Shown here: positions 1-10,748 of the stretch, one piece after another
Layout: the number at the start of each line of letters is the position of its first letter
Numbering within the stretch: position 1 is the stretch's first letter
DNA from: Agarophyton chilense
Lineage: Eukaryota; Rhodophyta; Florideophyceae; Gracilariales; Gracilariaceae
Direction of reading: 5' to 3'
Assembly (NCBI GenBank): GCA_030374765.1
Contig: JARGXX010000016.1
Coordinates: 62,001 to 126,000, forward strand
Length of the DNA: 64,000 bases
The notes under the pieces: model-generated
Database searches by the model: none
Told to the model about the DNA's origin: nothing
What the model saw: the letters and a program-made list of their open reading frames with translations, nothing else
Position numbers and translations under genes: made by a program

Positions 1-131
1 ACGTTCCATGTTCCGGCAAACATGTTAAGCTCTTTGTCGGTTGTGAATTCATGACGACGTTCGGAAATATACTCATCGTACCATCTGCTGCGTTTACTGG
101 CCAGCGCGGCATTGAGCGCTTCAGCGTTCAT
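1..131 (-). CDS. Inositol-polyphosphate 5-phosphatase family protein, N-terminus only (runs off the left edge)
   Basis: Reading the minus strand from an ATG at 131, an open frame runs to base 1 without a stop. It encodes 43 complete residues that end in LNMFAGTWNV. The (F/I)-x-GTWN-V signature opens the catalytic domain of inositol-polyphosphate 5-phosphatases (IPPc: synaptojanin, OCRL, INPP5 and plant 5PTase families), which remove the 5-phosphate from phosphoinositides and soluble inositol phosphates at membranes. Only about 35 residues precede the motif, so this protein would start close to its catalytic domain, unless an upstream exon exists. The frame is too short for the Type II classification or substrate preference to be judged. 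It is divergent from the nuclease gene at 654. The call rests on one motif, so moderate confidence. Confidence 0.6.
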   Translation of the reverse strand, partial: MNAEALNAALASKRSRWYDEYISERRHEFTTDKELNMFAGTWN

Positions 132-653
132 AACGTTCGTTTGGCGAAAACCTGTGACGGTGTGATGCGTGTGCTCGTTAGAGGATGACTGGAGGCTTGC
201 GAAAAGAAATAAAACGAAAGCATTAAGTGAAGAGGGCAGTCATTCGAAGATAATATGCGCAACAGTTGTGGGGTTGTGGTGAGAGAAAGTTATGAAGGCG
301 AGGCAGATTGACGGCGTGGTTTGGCACGGGTAGTGCGATGAAGAAGACGGGCGGGGTGTGTAAGGAAGAGGGGAGTATTGCAACGGCATCAACGGGTACT
401 GCAGCGGTTGCGATGAGTGGGTGCCGGGCGGTCGCGTGCCGTGCATCTCAACTTGGGCGCTCTTGTGGACACGTGTGAGTGCTGAATTGGGTTGGCACGC
501 AGCGCACCTTGCGCTGTGGGCGGATGTCCGCAACGAAGTGCCAACCAACTTGATGCAGCTTGCGAACGCACCCGCCGACTGCAACCACTCGCCAAGCCTC
601 TCGTCATCGCTGTGGACGCCCTTCTTCAGCCCTCCCTTGGATAGTCTTCCGTC
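132..653. promoter_or_regulatory. Divergent intergenic region, probably a shared bidirectional promoter
   Basis: About 520 bases separate the start of the minus-strand 5-phosphatase gene from the plus-strand NYN nuclease gene. Open frames here (for example 421-840) have no recognisable product and overlap the real start at 654. No clear TATA box or repeated operator was seen. Head-to-head arrangement is the only evidence for promoter function. Confidence 0.35.
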
Positions 654-1718
654 ATGGCCGACGCCATGGACGTTGACACAGTCGACTTTTCGCCTCACAC
701 CCCTAAACCAGACGTCGTCACACCCGTCAATCCTGACCACATCGTCGATGCTGCCTTTGCTCTCCTTCGCACCCACCTGTACAATTTCATCATTCGCCAA
801 CTCACTGTTTCGGTGGGCGAGGAGTTTCTCTCCGACGTAGCCCCACCTCCCCAGTCTTCTCTTTTGCATTTGTTGCGTTTCGTTCTTGACAAATGGATTT
901 CCACGTTTGCCGATTCTAAACTGCGTCATCACAAGCCCACTATTGAGCGTTTTATTGCGCTTGTCAAATCCGTCTGTCCTACGGACGTTGTTCTTGTGAC
1001 CTCTTCCACTACTGCAAAAGAAGCGCTTCAAATAGCAGAATGTTTGCTCATCGACTTTCACCCTGCTGCTTCGGCCCGCGTTTCTGCCTTGGGAAGAGCG
1101 CTGCATTCAAATTCTTCATGTACACCTGTTCATATCAATCCCAAGCCTGTTGCAACAGTCAATGTTTCTCAAAAATCAACCCCACAACAACAGTTTCCCG
1201 CCGTAACTCCCGTGCAGCATCTCTCTCAGCATCTAGCAAACCGAATCCTTCCAGTCATACTTGATGGATCCAATATTGCCTGGCGTCACGGCCAATCTAA
1301 ATTCTCAATACGTGGTGTCGTCCTAGCTTTGCACTACTTTTCAGAACGAAACCACCCTGTAGTTCTCTTTCTTCCCGAAGCTCGATTGCGAAACACTTCA
1401 CAAGATAGCGAATATGCTCTTGTAAAATCATTACGCGGTACTCCAAATCTCGTCCTGACGCCCGATGATGACTATGACGATGCCTATATTTGTCATTTTG
1501 CACGAGCGAATTGTGCACTTATTGTCAGCAATGATGCATTCAAGGATCATGTGTATCAGGCGTCCGCGGTGTCAGAGCAGGCTGCAAAGGAATGGAAGAC
1601 GTGGTTTTCCGCTTGTCGAGTTTCGTTCACATTTCGAGGTGATCAATTCCTGCCGAATCCGGCGTTTAATTACGACCGAGCGGTTCAAGTTGCTATGCGT
1701 CTTGTTGTTCCGCTCTGA
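654..1718 (+). CDS. Zc3h12a/Regnase-like NYN (PIN-fold) ribonuclease-domain protein
   Basis: Single-exon frame of 354 residues. The C-terminal half (about 198-340) has the features of the Zc3h12a-type NYN domain: a first beta strand with an acidic residue in VILDGSNIAWRHG (about 201-213), a basic/hydrophobic linker with VVLFLPE (about 236-242), an acidic cluster TPDDDYDDAY (about 269-278) and IVSNDAFKDH (about 290-299). In Regnase-1 and relatives these aspartates hold Mg2+ for endonucleolytic RNA cleavage, so a role in RNA decay or processing is likely. No CCCH zinc finger, which animal Regnases carry next to the nuclease domain, was seen. The N-terminal 190 residues are helical and unrecognised. 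The start was chosen because it is the first ATG of the frame and another Met follows four codons later. Domain call is confident; substrate is unknown. Confidence 0.85.
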   Translation: MADAMDVDTVDFSPHTPKPDVVTPVNPDHIVDAAFALLRTHLYNFIIRQLTVSVGEEFLSDVAPPPQSSLLHLLRFVLDKWISTFADSKLRHHKPTIERFIALVKSVCPTDVVLVTSSTTAKEALQIAECLLIDFHPAASARVSALGRALHSNSSCTPVHINPKPVATVNVSQKSTPQQQFPAVTPVQHLSQHLANRILPVILDGSNIAWRHGQSKFSIRGVVLALHYFSERNHPVVLFLPEARLRNTSQDSEYALVKSLRGTPNLVLTPDDDYDDAYICHFARANCALIVSNDAFKDHVYQASAVSEQAAKEWKTWFSACRVSFTFRGDQFLPNPAFNYDRAVQVAMRLVVPL

Positions 1719-3217
1719 GCTTGCTAACTTCCTGCCTGTCTTTTTCAAGTTTTACAACACATTCCAGGAGGGCCGTCCAAGCGACCGTCGTGTGAAAGGT
1801 GAATACGTGCAGCCAGAAACAATCCCCTTTGTAGTTCATGCGATCAACTGCCGCTAACTCTTGCCCCAATTTGTCGCCGTTTTGCTTTATTTTATGCATG
1901 ACACCAAATTCCAGTGCACATCTTTCATCATACGAAAACTCTTCGCCTTGTCCATGGCACCAAGAACAAAAGACGTTGAATAACGAGGAAGATGAATTCG
2001 TTTTAAAAGGAGACCACAGGGCAAAATGTCAAAATCTCTCAGTATTTCGTGGGAAGCGTGTTTGTGGAGAGCTGAGTTGTAGATATAACACCAGTGGATG
2101 TCCGTGTGTACAGTTGAGACACATCCTAACCGCGCTTCTCCGGCAACACCATTGAAAGACCAAGCGTCTGTTAAGCAGATGAGCATGGCGAACATGCACT
2201 CCAAATTGCTCTCCACTCATTTTCAACCTTGCGATTTTTTTATGCCCTCCAGACGAACTACTCATGGGCTACTTTCATACATCGAACTCCAGAAGGATGA
2301 GAGCCGTATTCATTTGGGGACAAATCTTTAAACTGTATCTGGATTGAGAATAGCCAGTTTCTTCTGGATATGGTTTGATTGCCTTCAGACGGGTGTCAGA
2401 ATTTCCGCCTCGATCTGTGTACATTCAAAGTATCATGTCCCATACACACATTAACCTACACGTTTAGTTTTCATGATGACTAAGTATCATACAAACGGGT
2501 ATGACCTTTGAAGCTCGAACGAGATTTTTGCTCTAATTTCCTTGGGCCAGCATCTACTACCAAGGGAATTTCACGCAATCAATTCATCTGTTTACTTCAA
2601 GCACCATTGGTTGAACAGATACTGGCACGAAAGTTGTGGACCGATGGCAGTGTTGCTGGGAGCATTGATTTCATAGTTGTTACGAGCATCTTTTCAGGGG
2701 AAAAAAGCCAGGAGTATATTCCATCACCAAGACCTCGTGTACGAAAAGAAATGTCTTGATTGAACGTTTCCTGCTTTGTGCTACCAAGGCCCAAGAGTGA
2801 TACATCGGACTTTTTGAACAATCTTACGTAATCTCGCTATCATTATGCCCCATTCCATGAACTCCCTGGCTCGTATGAGGTTCATTCTCAAGATGGACAT
2901 ATCCTCTGGAATTGCAGCACTCCGATTCCTTCTCACCAACAAATGTCCCGATTCCTGAGCAATGTAATTACGTTGCAGCTTGGAATACAAGTAGTCTCTT
3001 GAGCATTGGTTACACCTGATGACTCGCCTCTATGGCAAGAATAGTTGTCTTTGCGAAATTTAAGCATCCTATGGACACGCCTTTGAGCAAACTGCCCATG
3101 CCCACTTCTTCGAATCTCTTTTTTCCGGCACATGTTCTTTGAACTTTTTCTACTGTCAAGAGGAAACCCCCCCAGGACTTTTCTGGTCTCCGCAAGCGGC
3201 ATTTTTTTGAAGAGGCA
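1719..3217. other. Intergenic stretch without a supported gene
   Basis: Only short frames of up to about 140 codons occur, on both strands and without recognisable motifs. The longest (2933-3361, minus) overlaps the start of the next gene antisense. No repeat structure or RNA gene was recognised. Confidence 0.5.
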
Positions 3218-4672
3218 ATGGGGAAATTTAAGCGATTGTTGAAAAGGAAAGATCAAACGTCCAAGAGTACTGTTGGGCAAATCGACGTTAGCTGCCCAGA
3301 GATCTTCGAAGGTGTGCCGCCTTCGCAAAACGAAAATCAACATGGAACTGATGAAAAACATAGTATATCTTCTTCCAAAAGAGAAAGTTTTTCAGACGTC
3401 AAGACGAACAGATTGTTTCACGTATCTTCAAGCGGTGGAAAGTCTAAGAACCACCGCATACCTTCTTCATCCGCCAGTCTCTCGGGAAGGCAGCGAAAAA
3501 GTGCAAAAGCCACTGGAAACATTGCTTCCGGAGTGGTCATAGGAAACGGTCCTCAAGTCTTATGGTACCTCATTTCATCTCTTGGGTCGAACTCGGAGAA
3601 ATCTTTGTCAAGGAGCTGGCTTCCCAGTGGCACAACAATTTCACAGGAAAGAGCGTGGTCATACGAAGTTCGACAAGGTCAAAGAGATTTGGAAATGAAT
3701 GGTATTCGGAGTCAAATGAACGGGAGGCTGTATCGGTCTGGAAACCGACTCCAAGGCGGAGGTTGGAGTCGATTATTACTTGGAGATGAATTCATGGCTA
3801 CACCTTCAAAGAAGCAATCGCATATGCTGAAATTCGTCGTGCCTTACTGTGTCTGTGTCAAGTGTCGAATTGCCAGTGTGAAGACTCAACAAGAATTCTA
3901 CGATATGGATAAAATGCTGGAGGACGCAGAGCATGGCATAGGGTTTGAGGAAGTAAGTTATAGTCATAATTCTCAACTTGAAGGCTGCGAGAACAACAAA
4001 GGAGACGTGGGCGATGTGGTTAGGAAACCAAAGAACACTGTTTCGCTCGAAACAATCGAAGATTTAGTGCAGGTTACTGAACTGCCCCTCGGAAGCGATC
4101 TTGGCCTCTTAGGAGAAACTCTTCATTCCCAGGAGTTCGAACTGGGTACGGTGAGTAGAATCAGTGCTAAAAGTGCAAGGGTGACATTTTCCAAGCAGGT
4201 GAAAGCGTTTTTCCGCAAGGAACGGTACACTGGACCTTTGTCGCTTGTGGACATTTCTACGATAGTAGCCGAGAAAGCTAAAGAACAATTTCGGAAACAC
4301 AAAGGAAAAACAGTGCGGCGTTTCTACATTTGCGGAGCACTACACAAAGTGCTTTTGGAGGGTGCATCTGCTATAATTTTCGGACCGTCAGGAAAATCCG
4401 GGCATGGCGAGAAGCGGGAGCAACTAGTAGGAGTGTTGTCTCGACGTCAAATCATGTCTGTTTTTGTTGGGAACATTGCCCTGGAGGAGAGCTTCGGATC
4501 GTTCATACACACGAACAAACCAATGTACTTAGGTTTCGGTCACGATGAGCAAGGAGCACAGTCCATTTTTGACAATGGCCGATTGGGTGAGGCTCGCCGA
4601 TTAGGAATCAATGAGCTTCGATCCCATTTACGTATGCCGGATGGTCAAAATCTGGTCTTGGAGCTGTACTAG
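3218..4672 (+). CDS. Unrecognised 484-residue protein
   Basis: Open frame of 484 codons starting at an ATG. I do not recognise the family. The first 100 residues are basic and rich in Ser/Lys (MGKFKRLLKRKDQTSK at the start), suggesting a disordered or nucleic-acid/membrane-binding tail. The middle (about 185-330) has a hydrophobic patch with two Cys (PYCVCVKCRIASVK) and then an acidic linker. The last 150 residues look folded, with alternating hydrophobic segments such as VRRFYICGALHKVLLEG and VLSRRQIMSVFVGNIALEE. No transmembrane helix or signal peptide was seen. It is followed by about 760 bases before the convergent SUN gene. Length and sustained coding character support a real gene; function is unknown. 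Confidence 0.65.
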   Translation: MGKFKRLLKRKDQTSKSTVGQIDVSCPEIFEGVPPSQNENQHGTDEKHSISSSKRESFSDVKTNRLFHVSSSGGKSKNHRIPSSSASLSGRQRKSAKATGNIASGVVIGNGPQVLWYLISSLGSNSEKSLSRSWLPSGTTISQERAWSYEVRQGQRDLEMNGIRSQMNGRLYRSGNRLQGGGWSRLLLGDEFMATPSKKQSHMLKFVVPYCVCVKCRIASVKTQQEFYDMDKMLEDAEHGIGFEEVSYSHNSQLEGCENNKGDVGDVVRKPKNTVSLETIEDLVQVTELPLGSDLGLLGETLHSQEFELGTVSRISAKSARVTFSKQVKAFFRKERYTGPLSLVDISTIVAEKAKEQFRKHKGKTVRRFYICGALHKVLLEGASAIIFGPSGKSGHGEKREQLVGVLSRRQIMSVFVGNIALEESFGSFIHTNKPMYLGFGHDEQGAQSIFDNGRLGEARRLGINELRSHLRMPDGQNLVLELY

Positions 4673-5435
4673 TCGAAACTGTGAAAAGTTGAGCGCATCA
4701 TACTGTATCCTTGTAGCGAAGGTCAACGATGGAATACTAGCTAGAGTGACAGATAAGCAGGGGGTCTAACGAATTCGATGGAGATGGAATTCTTATGCCC
4801 GATTTCCACCCCGCAATTAATTGTGATGTTGTCTTCATCCCCAATCCGATGGCTGTGTATCTCCCGAAGTCTCCATCGGATTTCCATCTCTCACCATAAT
4901 CGGATTGCAATATCTTAATTGATAATGTGTACAATCAAGAGGTGTGGCTTGCTGCTTAAAAAGAAGTTGCATCAATACAACCCTTTGCAGCCTTGAGCCG
5001 TAGTCGCACTGTGATGGGAACGGTCGGGGATGAACCGAAATGGTTCTGATGACATGCTCTTGAAGTTCGCGACCAGAACACATCGGTTGCAATCTTTCGA
5101 AAGTACATTCTGAAGGAAAATTTTGTGTGGAAAAGGTTCATCTACCAATGGTAAATGCAATCCCGATTAGGGTGAGCACTTTCTGACTGTCATTTTAGTA
5201 TTGCCATGGCAATCCAATCTATTCCAACACACCCCCGTCGATAGGAGTACTTTGTTCTACTTCTGAGGGGCATAGAACTATTCGGAACTTCGCCAGAGGT
5301 AATACCTTCGTAGCTCCACAATCTTAGTACCGTGCGAATAGCCTCTCAGACATTTGAAGGGCCGTAAATCATTCGAGTACTGTACATAGAACAGATGGAT
5401 TTATGCAGTTTTCGAACGGTAATCTTTGCTAACTT
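4673..5435. other. Convergent intergenic region
   Basis: Lies between the 3' ends of the plus-strand 484-residue gene and the minus-strand SUN gene. Contains only short frames (up to 85 codons). No terminator element or repeat was recognised. Confidence 0.45.
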
Positions 5436-8255
5436 TTAGTTATCTTCTATACTTCCTAAGACATCAAATGCCCCTCTTCCAAATGGAGGGAGGGTTTGGT
5501 TGGTGAGAGGGAGTGATACGAGATCAACCGAGGAGACGGACCTGGAGTGTTGCCCACGATGATCATTTCCGGCTGTTCCTGTTGACTGCAAAGCTCGTCG
5601 TTGTTCTTTCTTGGCAGATCCCACTGACCTCTTGATCTTCTTTTTCTTTCGCTTATTACCAGGGGAAACCTCAGCGAGCCGTGAGCCGTTATTCGTTATC
5701 GGGCTACCAAATTCCTGGGCACTGCGAAAGGGTGTGCTAATGCCTACGGCGTCTGAATGACCTTCAATCACACGGGCCCCTGCTATAAGATTGAGTTTCG
5801 TTCCGCTAATCGCAGCCCAAAGCACACAATTTGCCCCCACTAGAACTATCACACAGATGAAGAGCAGACAGATGACCACATCCCTAACAAAACTGGCTCG
5901 AAGAAGGTCGTCAACTCGAGCCTCTAAGCTGATGACTATTTCCATCATTTGCTTTTCAACGAGTGCGACCCGCTCAGAAACAGCCCCAGATCTAGAATGG
6001 GTACTTGCAAGAGCTCTTGCAAATCTAGACAACTGCGAATCGATATACTGATTAGTAAGCGTCTGATTGAGTTCAAGAAGTCGAAGCATCCGGGTCACTT
6101 TCCGGAAAATGCTGTCCTCCCCTGACACAGGAGCAAGGGCGTCTGTACGCACTGCTTCCATTACGATGCGATCATCTTCAGAAATGAGGTCAGTGTCTGC
6201 ATCTTGAGCTTCCTCTTCAGCTAAGGCGTGATCCCCGTTTGGAGCGGACCGCGATCTTTCATTGCCGGCGAAAGATCTCGACTGATCACCTATTTTGTTA
6301 TCTGAAGCATCTTCTCGAGTCTCCTGACTAATTCCATCGTTTGTTTTTGAAGGCTTGCTTCTTGCTGTCCCTGCATTCGACGCATGGTTTTGCTGACGAT
6401 CTTTCTCACTTCGGTCAGAATAAGAAGTACGTTGTGCTGAGTTTGCATCCTCCGTCAAGCTGGGACCACCCTTTTGGGAGAAGGACGACGCCTTTCTGTC
6501 CGTACTGCCTTCACTGTGATGGTGATGATCACGAGCCTCTCGACCCACCACTCTTTCTTCATCTGATTTTCGGTCCATGCTTTCGCTTGCAGACTCAACT
6601 TGGTCGTTATCTGATGCTTGTACTTCAAATAAATCCTTCCAGTCTGCGATAAGATTCTTCCCAAAGGCGCGAATTGTTGACACCGGGCAGTAGTATTCAT
6701 CACCCTGTTTCCCAGTATACATAACTTGAAGGAATCGAGTGACAACCCTTCTCGATATCTGGAAACGTTGAATAGATTTGATGTTTTGAAAGTCGAATAC
6801 CCCCAGGATGTTCCATCGTTTCGGTGGATATGTGCTTGCCCCTAGAACAGCGACTTTTCGAGCAGAAGACGAGTAGTATTCGAAATTGGCCGTCTCGATG
6901 CTTTCAAGGATCACATCTTCTGAAAGTTCCAAGTCAATCCATCGCGAACCCATCAGACCAGGTCCGTCACACGGTGCCAGAAGATACTTGTCTACGCTTC
7001 CAATAAGAACATTTTTGGCACCTACAACACCGTCGGAGTGTGCCAAAACCCTTGCGCCAGCATCCGCCGACGCAAAGTTGAAAGGCTTTTCTTCGGTACC
7101 TTGAGAGCTGAGTTCAATGACAACGTCGTCAGGAACAGGATTGTCGACGAAACGAGTTTCTACGGGATTTGATCTATCACTGTGGTTAATTTTTGAGTTA
7201 GGTTGTCTCTTAGGGTAAGCTGACGAAGAATGGGAACGGTTATTTGCTCGCTTTCGTCGAGGCCAACTTGAGTTGGAGGTGCTGTTAGAAGTTGATAAAT
7301 TTTGCGAATGAGTGTTAGCCTTGAAACTAGACGGGGATGGAAACGGAGTTATGGAAAACAAATATGATGCGTCAATGATAGATCTTACGATGCTGCCAAA
7401 TCTCGGAATCATGTTCGGTAGACGCATTGGAATGCTGAGTCCAGACCGAATGGAATGAAGACGTAAATCAGATTCGATAAGCTCATCAGCTGGTGCATTA
7501 GAAGATACTTGGCTGGCAGTAACACGAATGGGGATATTAGTATGGCGGACAGTGGCGGAAGGACTGTTCGATGAAACATAATTAGAGGAGGTTGGGCGAG
7601 ACAGGTATGAAGATGGTGACGCTTTTGGTTCAAGAAGGTCTGGTTGCGACGTGGTTGAACTTTTTGCAGTTGGCGCGTTGGATGAGGCAACGATAGACGA
7701 ATCTAGAGATCCATTGGGAGGTCCGGATTCCGATGTGGTATTCGCCAGTGAAATTCGTTCATGTATAAGACAGACGCGGGAAAAGAAAGATATCGGGAGA
7801 TGTTTTGAGGACATTTGCAACTGTGTAATAGAACGAGGTGAATGGTTTGGCGAACGGGACGGACGAGCTTGACCATTTCGTACGCGCGATTCTATGTGTT
7901 GTAGCTTCCGTTGCTTCCACTCCTTGAGCGAAATAAAAACCTGTTCTTCCAAAGCAGGGGATGGCGAGGCTGTCGGAGATGCCACGATAGAAGTTTCTGA
8001 CGGAGTCTCCGGGGGATTTGAGGGAGAGATAGAGGGATCTTCAGATGGATAGGCAATCGCGTAGGAGCCTGGCACGGATGGAAATGAAGACGGTGATAAT
8101 GAAGGTGTGGGGGGGGTAAATCGCGTTGGCGCAGTTGACACTGAAGGCTGTTGGGAGGTTGGGGAATTTTCTGAATGAGGCGCCGAAGAACTTGCGCGAG
8201 AAATCGCGAGAAGGAAGCTTAGGGTGAGAACGAGAAGTGTTACGAGAGAGTTCAT
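5436..8255 (-). CDS. SUN-domain membrane protein of the SUCO/SLP1/Opt type
   Basis: Single frame of 939 residues. Order: a hydrophobic signal peptide (1-21); a Pro/Ser/Thr-rich region (about 22-100); a short helix VFISLKEWKQRKLQHIES (about 106-123); a long Ser/Asn-rich spacer; a SUN domain (about 390-545) with FNFASADAGARVLAH, a conserved LLAPCDGPGL-x-GSRWIDLEL block, YPPKRWNILG and a Cys pair (about 429 and 523); an acidic, His/Ser-rich spacer; a predicted coiled coil (about 715-790); one transmembrane helix (about 791-817); and a basic Lys/Arg-rich tail. Mid-protein SUN with signal peptide and a single C-terminal membrane anchor is the SUCO/SLP1 layout (ER and nuclear envelope; folding of membrane proteins in yeast) rather than the C-terminal SUN of LINC proteins. 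Function in this organism is inferred from the family. Confidence 0.88.
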   Translation of the reverse strand: MNSLVTLLVLTLSFLLAISRASSSAPHSENSPTSQQPSVSTAPTRFTPPTPSLSPSSFPSVPGSYAIAYPSEDPSISPSNPPETPSETSIVASPTASPSPALEEQVFISLKEWKQRKLQHIESRVRNGQARPSRSPNHSPRSITQLQMSSKHLPISFFSRVCLIHERISLANTTSESGPPNGSLDSSIVASSNAPTAKSSTTSQPDLLEPKASPSSYLSRPTSSNYVSSNSPSATVRHTNIPIRVTASQVSSNAPADELIESDLRLHSIRSGLSIPMRLPNMIPRFGSIVRSIIDASYLFSITPFPSPSSFKANTHSQNLSTSNSTSNSSWPRRKRANNRSHSSSAYPKRQPNSKINHSDRSNPVETRFVDNPVPDDVVIELSSQGTEEKPFNFASADAGARVLAHSDGVVGAKNVLIGSVDKYLLAPCDGPGLMGSRWIDLELSEDVILESIETANFEYYSSSARKVAVLGASTYPPKRWNILGVFDFQNIKSIQRFQISRRVVTRFLQVMYTGKQGDEYYCPVSTIRAFGKNLIADWKDLFEVQASDNDQVESASESMDRKSDEERVVGREARDHHHHSEGSTDRKASSFSQKGGPSLTEDANSAQRTSYSDRSEKDRQQNHASNAGTARSKPSKTNDGISQETREDASDNKIGDQSRSFAGNERSRSAPNGDHALAEEEAQDADTDLISEDDRIVMEAVRTDALAPVSGEDSIFRKVTRMLRLLELNQTLTNQYIDSQLSRFARALASTHSRSGAVSERVALVEKQMMEIVISLEARVDDLLRASFVRDVVICLLFICVIVLVGANCVLWAAISGTKLNLIAGARVIEGHSDAVGISTPFRSAQEFGSPITNNGSRLAEVSPGNKRKKKKIKRSVGSAKKEQRRALQSTGTAGNDHRGQHSRSVSSVDLVSLPLTNQTLPPFGRGAFDVLGSIEDN

Positions 8256-9596
8256 CAGACAGGTAACTAGTCAAAAAAGAAAGGATAAAGCTCCAGCACA
8301 TGGTACAGGAACAGAGGAAGGCGAATAAGGGAAGAGCTGGGGAGTTAGTAAGGGATTACTTTATGGGGCGGATGTAGCTTGTTGTAGTAGTGGGAGGAGA
8401 TGGAGCGTGACGTAGGCTTGGAAAAAAGCGAGGCGGAGGAAAGATTACCACAGGAATTGCGCAACGCAGTAGAGCCACAATCGTTCTCTACAGTTTTGGA
8501 CGTGTTGTGCACGGCGCATTGGTAAAATGTTATGGCGACACTGCCTCAGTGTTTAAATTCACTGGAAATTTGCTGAGTACACCAAGCGATACAGCGGTCA
8601 ATCATCATGATCATGAAAAACGCTTCGTGAGGGTAAATGGGAACGACCCACGATTCGCTTTGAATTGAATTACTGTGGAGGGCCAGAGGAAGAAGTACGC
8701 TCAGATACCGATCCCCAAGAGAGAGCTTTGATGACACGCGGATTGGGTTGACTAGCTAGCGCGTCATGCTCGACAAGTGGAGCTTGGCGCTAGTGACGGG
8801 GGCATGAAAAAGCTTCCCAGCTCTAAATGCTTCCCGACTGTTTGTTCAGAAGCAAGCAATTTCTCCACCTGCCCCGTCGCACTGCTTACCCCGAAGCAAT
8901 CGATTATCGAAGGTCTCAGTAATCCATGTGTTCTCTGCCCTGGATCCTCTCTTCTGTAATGTGTACTGTTTTCTTTTTCCACCTTGTTTCTATGTAGGTT
9001 CAGATGGTGGAAAACCTTCCCATCGGAAAACAAAACATCTTCGACTTTTCAAGAAACATGCCATTCTGTTTCATAATCTCTAGCTCCCATAAGCCGTTAA
9101 GATGACGAAGGGGGCAAGGGGGAACGCACCGCGAGCAGGTTCATCCCGCAAAAACGTTTCTTAACGTCCTTGTGATGAAATTATTCTTCAATCACAAAAT
9201 ACTTCTCACAACTAGGCTGTGTTAGGCGACTTCGAGTCAATAATCCTTTATTACATTCGGGTACCAAAATCCAAAAAAAGTACCTCTTCGTTGTCACGAG
9301 GGTTTTGTACTTCAAGCGACTTGCTCCCAGAACGCGATGATTTATTTGAATGCAATACATCATGCAGATGATAATGTCAAGTCTGTACAATCCCTCAGAG
9401 ACCACTACACTGCAAGCCGTTCTGTCCCTGCAAAACAAACAATGCACGCGGGGCATATGTTGGACTTGGAGCGGTTGTTGGACATGTTTCGACGCTTTTG
9501 TTCATTATTCACTTCTGTACCTGATACTCGTACGCTCTGTCACAACTCCAGCAGTTTTCAATAGGTATCGAAGAGCAATAAAAGTATGGGAGCTTA
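8256..9596. other. Intergenic region upstream of the SUN gene and downstream of MenA
   Basis: No frame exceeds about 90 codons and none shows a family motif. It must contain the SUN gene promoter near 8260-8500 and the 3' end of the MenA transcript near 9500. Nothing else was recognised. Confidence 0.45.
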
Positions 9597-10748
9597 TTAC
9601 GCCTTGCTCTCCAAAGAAAAAATGCCCGTTGCCTGCAAAAGATATCCAAGGGAAAGCAACATGCCATGTGCAAAATGGAAGACCACAGCCTTGTATTTGG
9701 AAACCCTGACAATACTCGGTTGATCATGGTATGAATAAACAAAATATGCCAGTTTAAAAGCGAGTGGAAAGGTGAGCAGAGAAAGGCAGTACGGAATGAG
9801 GGGTAGGGCTTTGGAATAAAAGAAGAAATTTTGTAACAGAAACAAGAAAGTCACGAAAACACAAAGTAGCCTTGATGATATATAGGTACCCATCCGAACG
9901 ATTGGAGATCTCTTTCCAACGGCCGCATCATCGCGTATTTGATGAAAATGAGAACAGAAGAGAATCAAAGCTGTCGGATACGCCACAAGAACTGCTGCGC
10001 ATAGTACAAATCGATCATGAAACGGTAGGGAAAAGAGATGAATCAAGCGTTGCGAAAGTGATGAGGAAGAATGTGAATTCGGATTGGCTTGTGAATAATA
10101 CACTGCTGTCGTTCCGATAAACCAAGCTGTGAAACATAGAAACTCGCCAAGTCCCTTGTAACTAAGACGAAAAGGAGGTCCCTGGTAAACGTACCCCTCA
10201 AACACAGCAACGGCTAGTGCAAGTAAGGGAGCCAAATCGTTGCGAAACACAACAAAGAGCAAGCCAAAAGCGCTCAAGATAAATAGATGAGCAATTATCA
10301 AGACAACATGCCTCACGCTTTTCGATCCACCGAGCAGATTGACAATGCTTTCCTTCTTGTGTCGATCCACGCCAGTATCAAAATCAAACGCATCATTAGA
10401 TAGGTTAAGCCAGGCGATTATGAAGATTGCAGAAAGAAGAAGATAGATGAGGTTCGAAATGTTCATATGTTTTGTGTTACAAAAGCACGATAAGGTTCCT
10501 ACAGTCATGGGAGTGATGGCAACTGTGTACATTGGCGGCTTGACTGCGGCTAGCCATAGATGTTTCCTTGTGGAAGGGGCTGCAAGAGACGACGGCAGCA
10601 ATACGGGGGGATTCTGCGCACGGGGTTTCATCTCAGGGTTCAACATCTCTTTGATGATCTGTTGAGAGGACGAAAATCTCCGGTCGGTGTACAATCGATT
10701 AACCTCCCAACCGTCGGTGATTGGAAGGGCGCCGAGGAATGCATTCAC
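9597..10748 (-). CDS. menA: MenA-type 1,4-dihydroxy-2-naphthoate prenyl/phytyltransferase (UbiA superfamily)
   Basis: Frame of 383 residues with about eight hydrophobic helices. The first Asp-rich motif is NDAFDFDTGVD at about 118-128, followed by RHKKESIVNLLGG; this matches the cyanobacterial and plant MenA/ABC4 pattern more closely than UbiA, COX10 or chlorophyll synthase. YQGPPFRLSYKGLGE (about 188-202) and the second Asp motif HQIRDDAAVGKRSP (about 269-282) complete the active site. The enzyme joins a prenyl or phytyl diphosphate to DHNA on the way to phylloquinone or menaquinone, the photosystem I quinone. The 60 residues ahead of the domain could hold a targeting peptide, but they are not a clear transit sequence. 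Presence of this gene is the main reason for proposing a photosynthetic host. Confidence 0.87.
   Translation of the reverse strand: MNAFLGALPITDGWEVNRLYTDRRFSSSQQIIKEMLNPEMKPRAQNPPVLLPSSLAAPSTRKHLWLAAVKPPMYTVAITPMTVGTLSCFCNTKHMNISNLIYLLLSAIFIIAWLNLSNDAFDFDTGVDRHKKESIVNLLGGSKSVRHVVLIIAHLFILSAFGLLFVVFRNDLAPLLALAVAVFEGYVYQGPPFRLSYKGLGEFLCFTAWFIGTTAVYYSQANPNSHSSSSLSQRLIHLFSLPFHDRFVLCAAVLVAYPTALILFCSHFHQIRDDAAVGKRSPIVRMGTYISSRLLCVFVTFLFLLQNFFFYSKALPLIPYCLSLLTFPLAFKLAYFVYSYHDQPSIVRVSKYKAVVFHFAHGMLLSLGYLLQATGIFSLESKA

Noticed and set aside
240-1106. 288-codon minus-strand frame opposite the NYN nuclease gene
   Set aside because: Composition is Arg/Lys/Gly-rich without motifs and it is antisense to a gene with a recognised domain; also has no upstream support.
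2933-3361. 142-codon minus-strand frame
   Set aside because: Overlaps the start of the 484-residue gene antisense and shows no family pattern.
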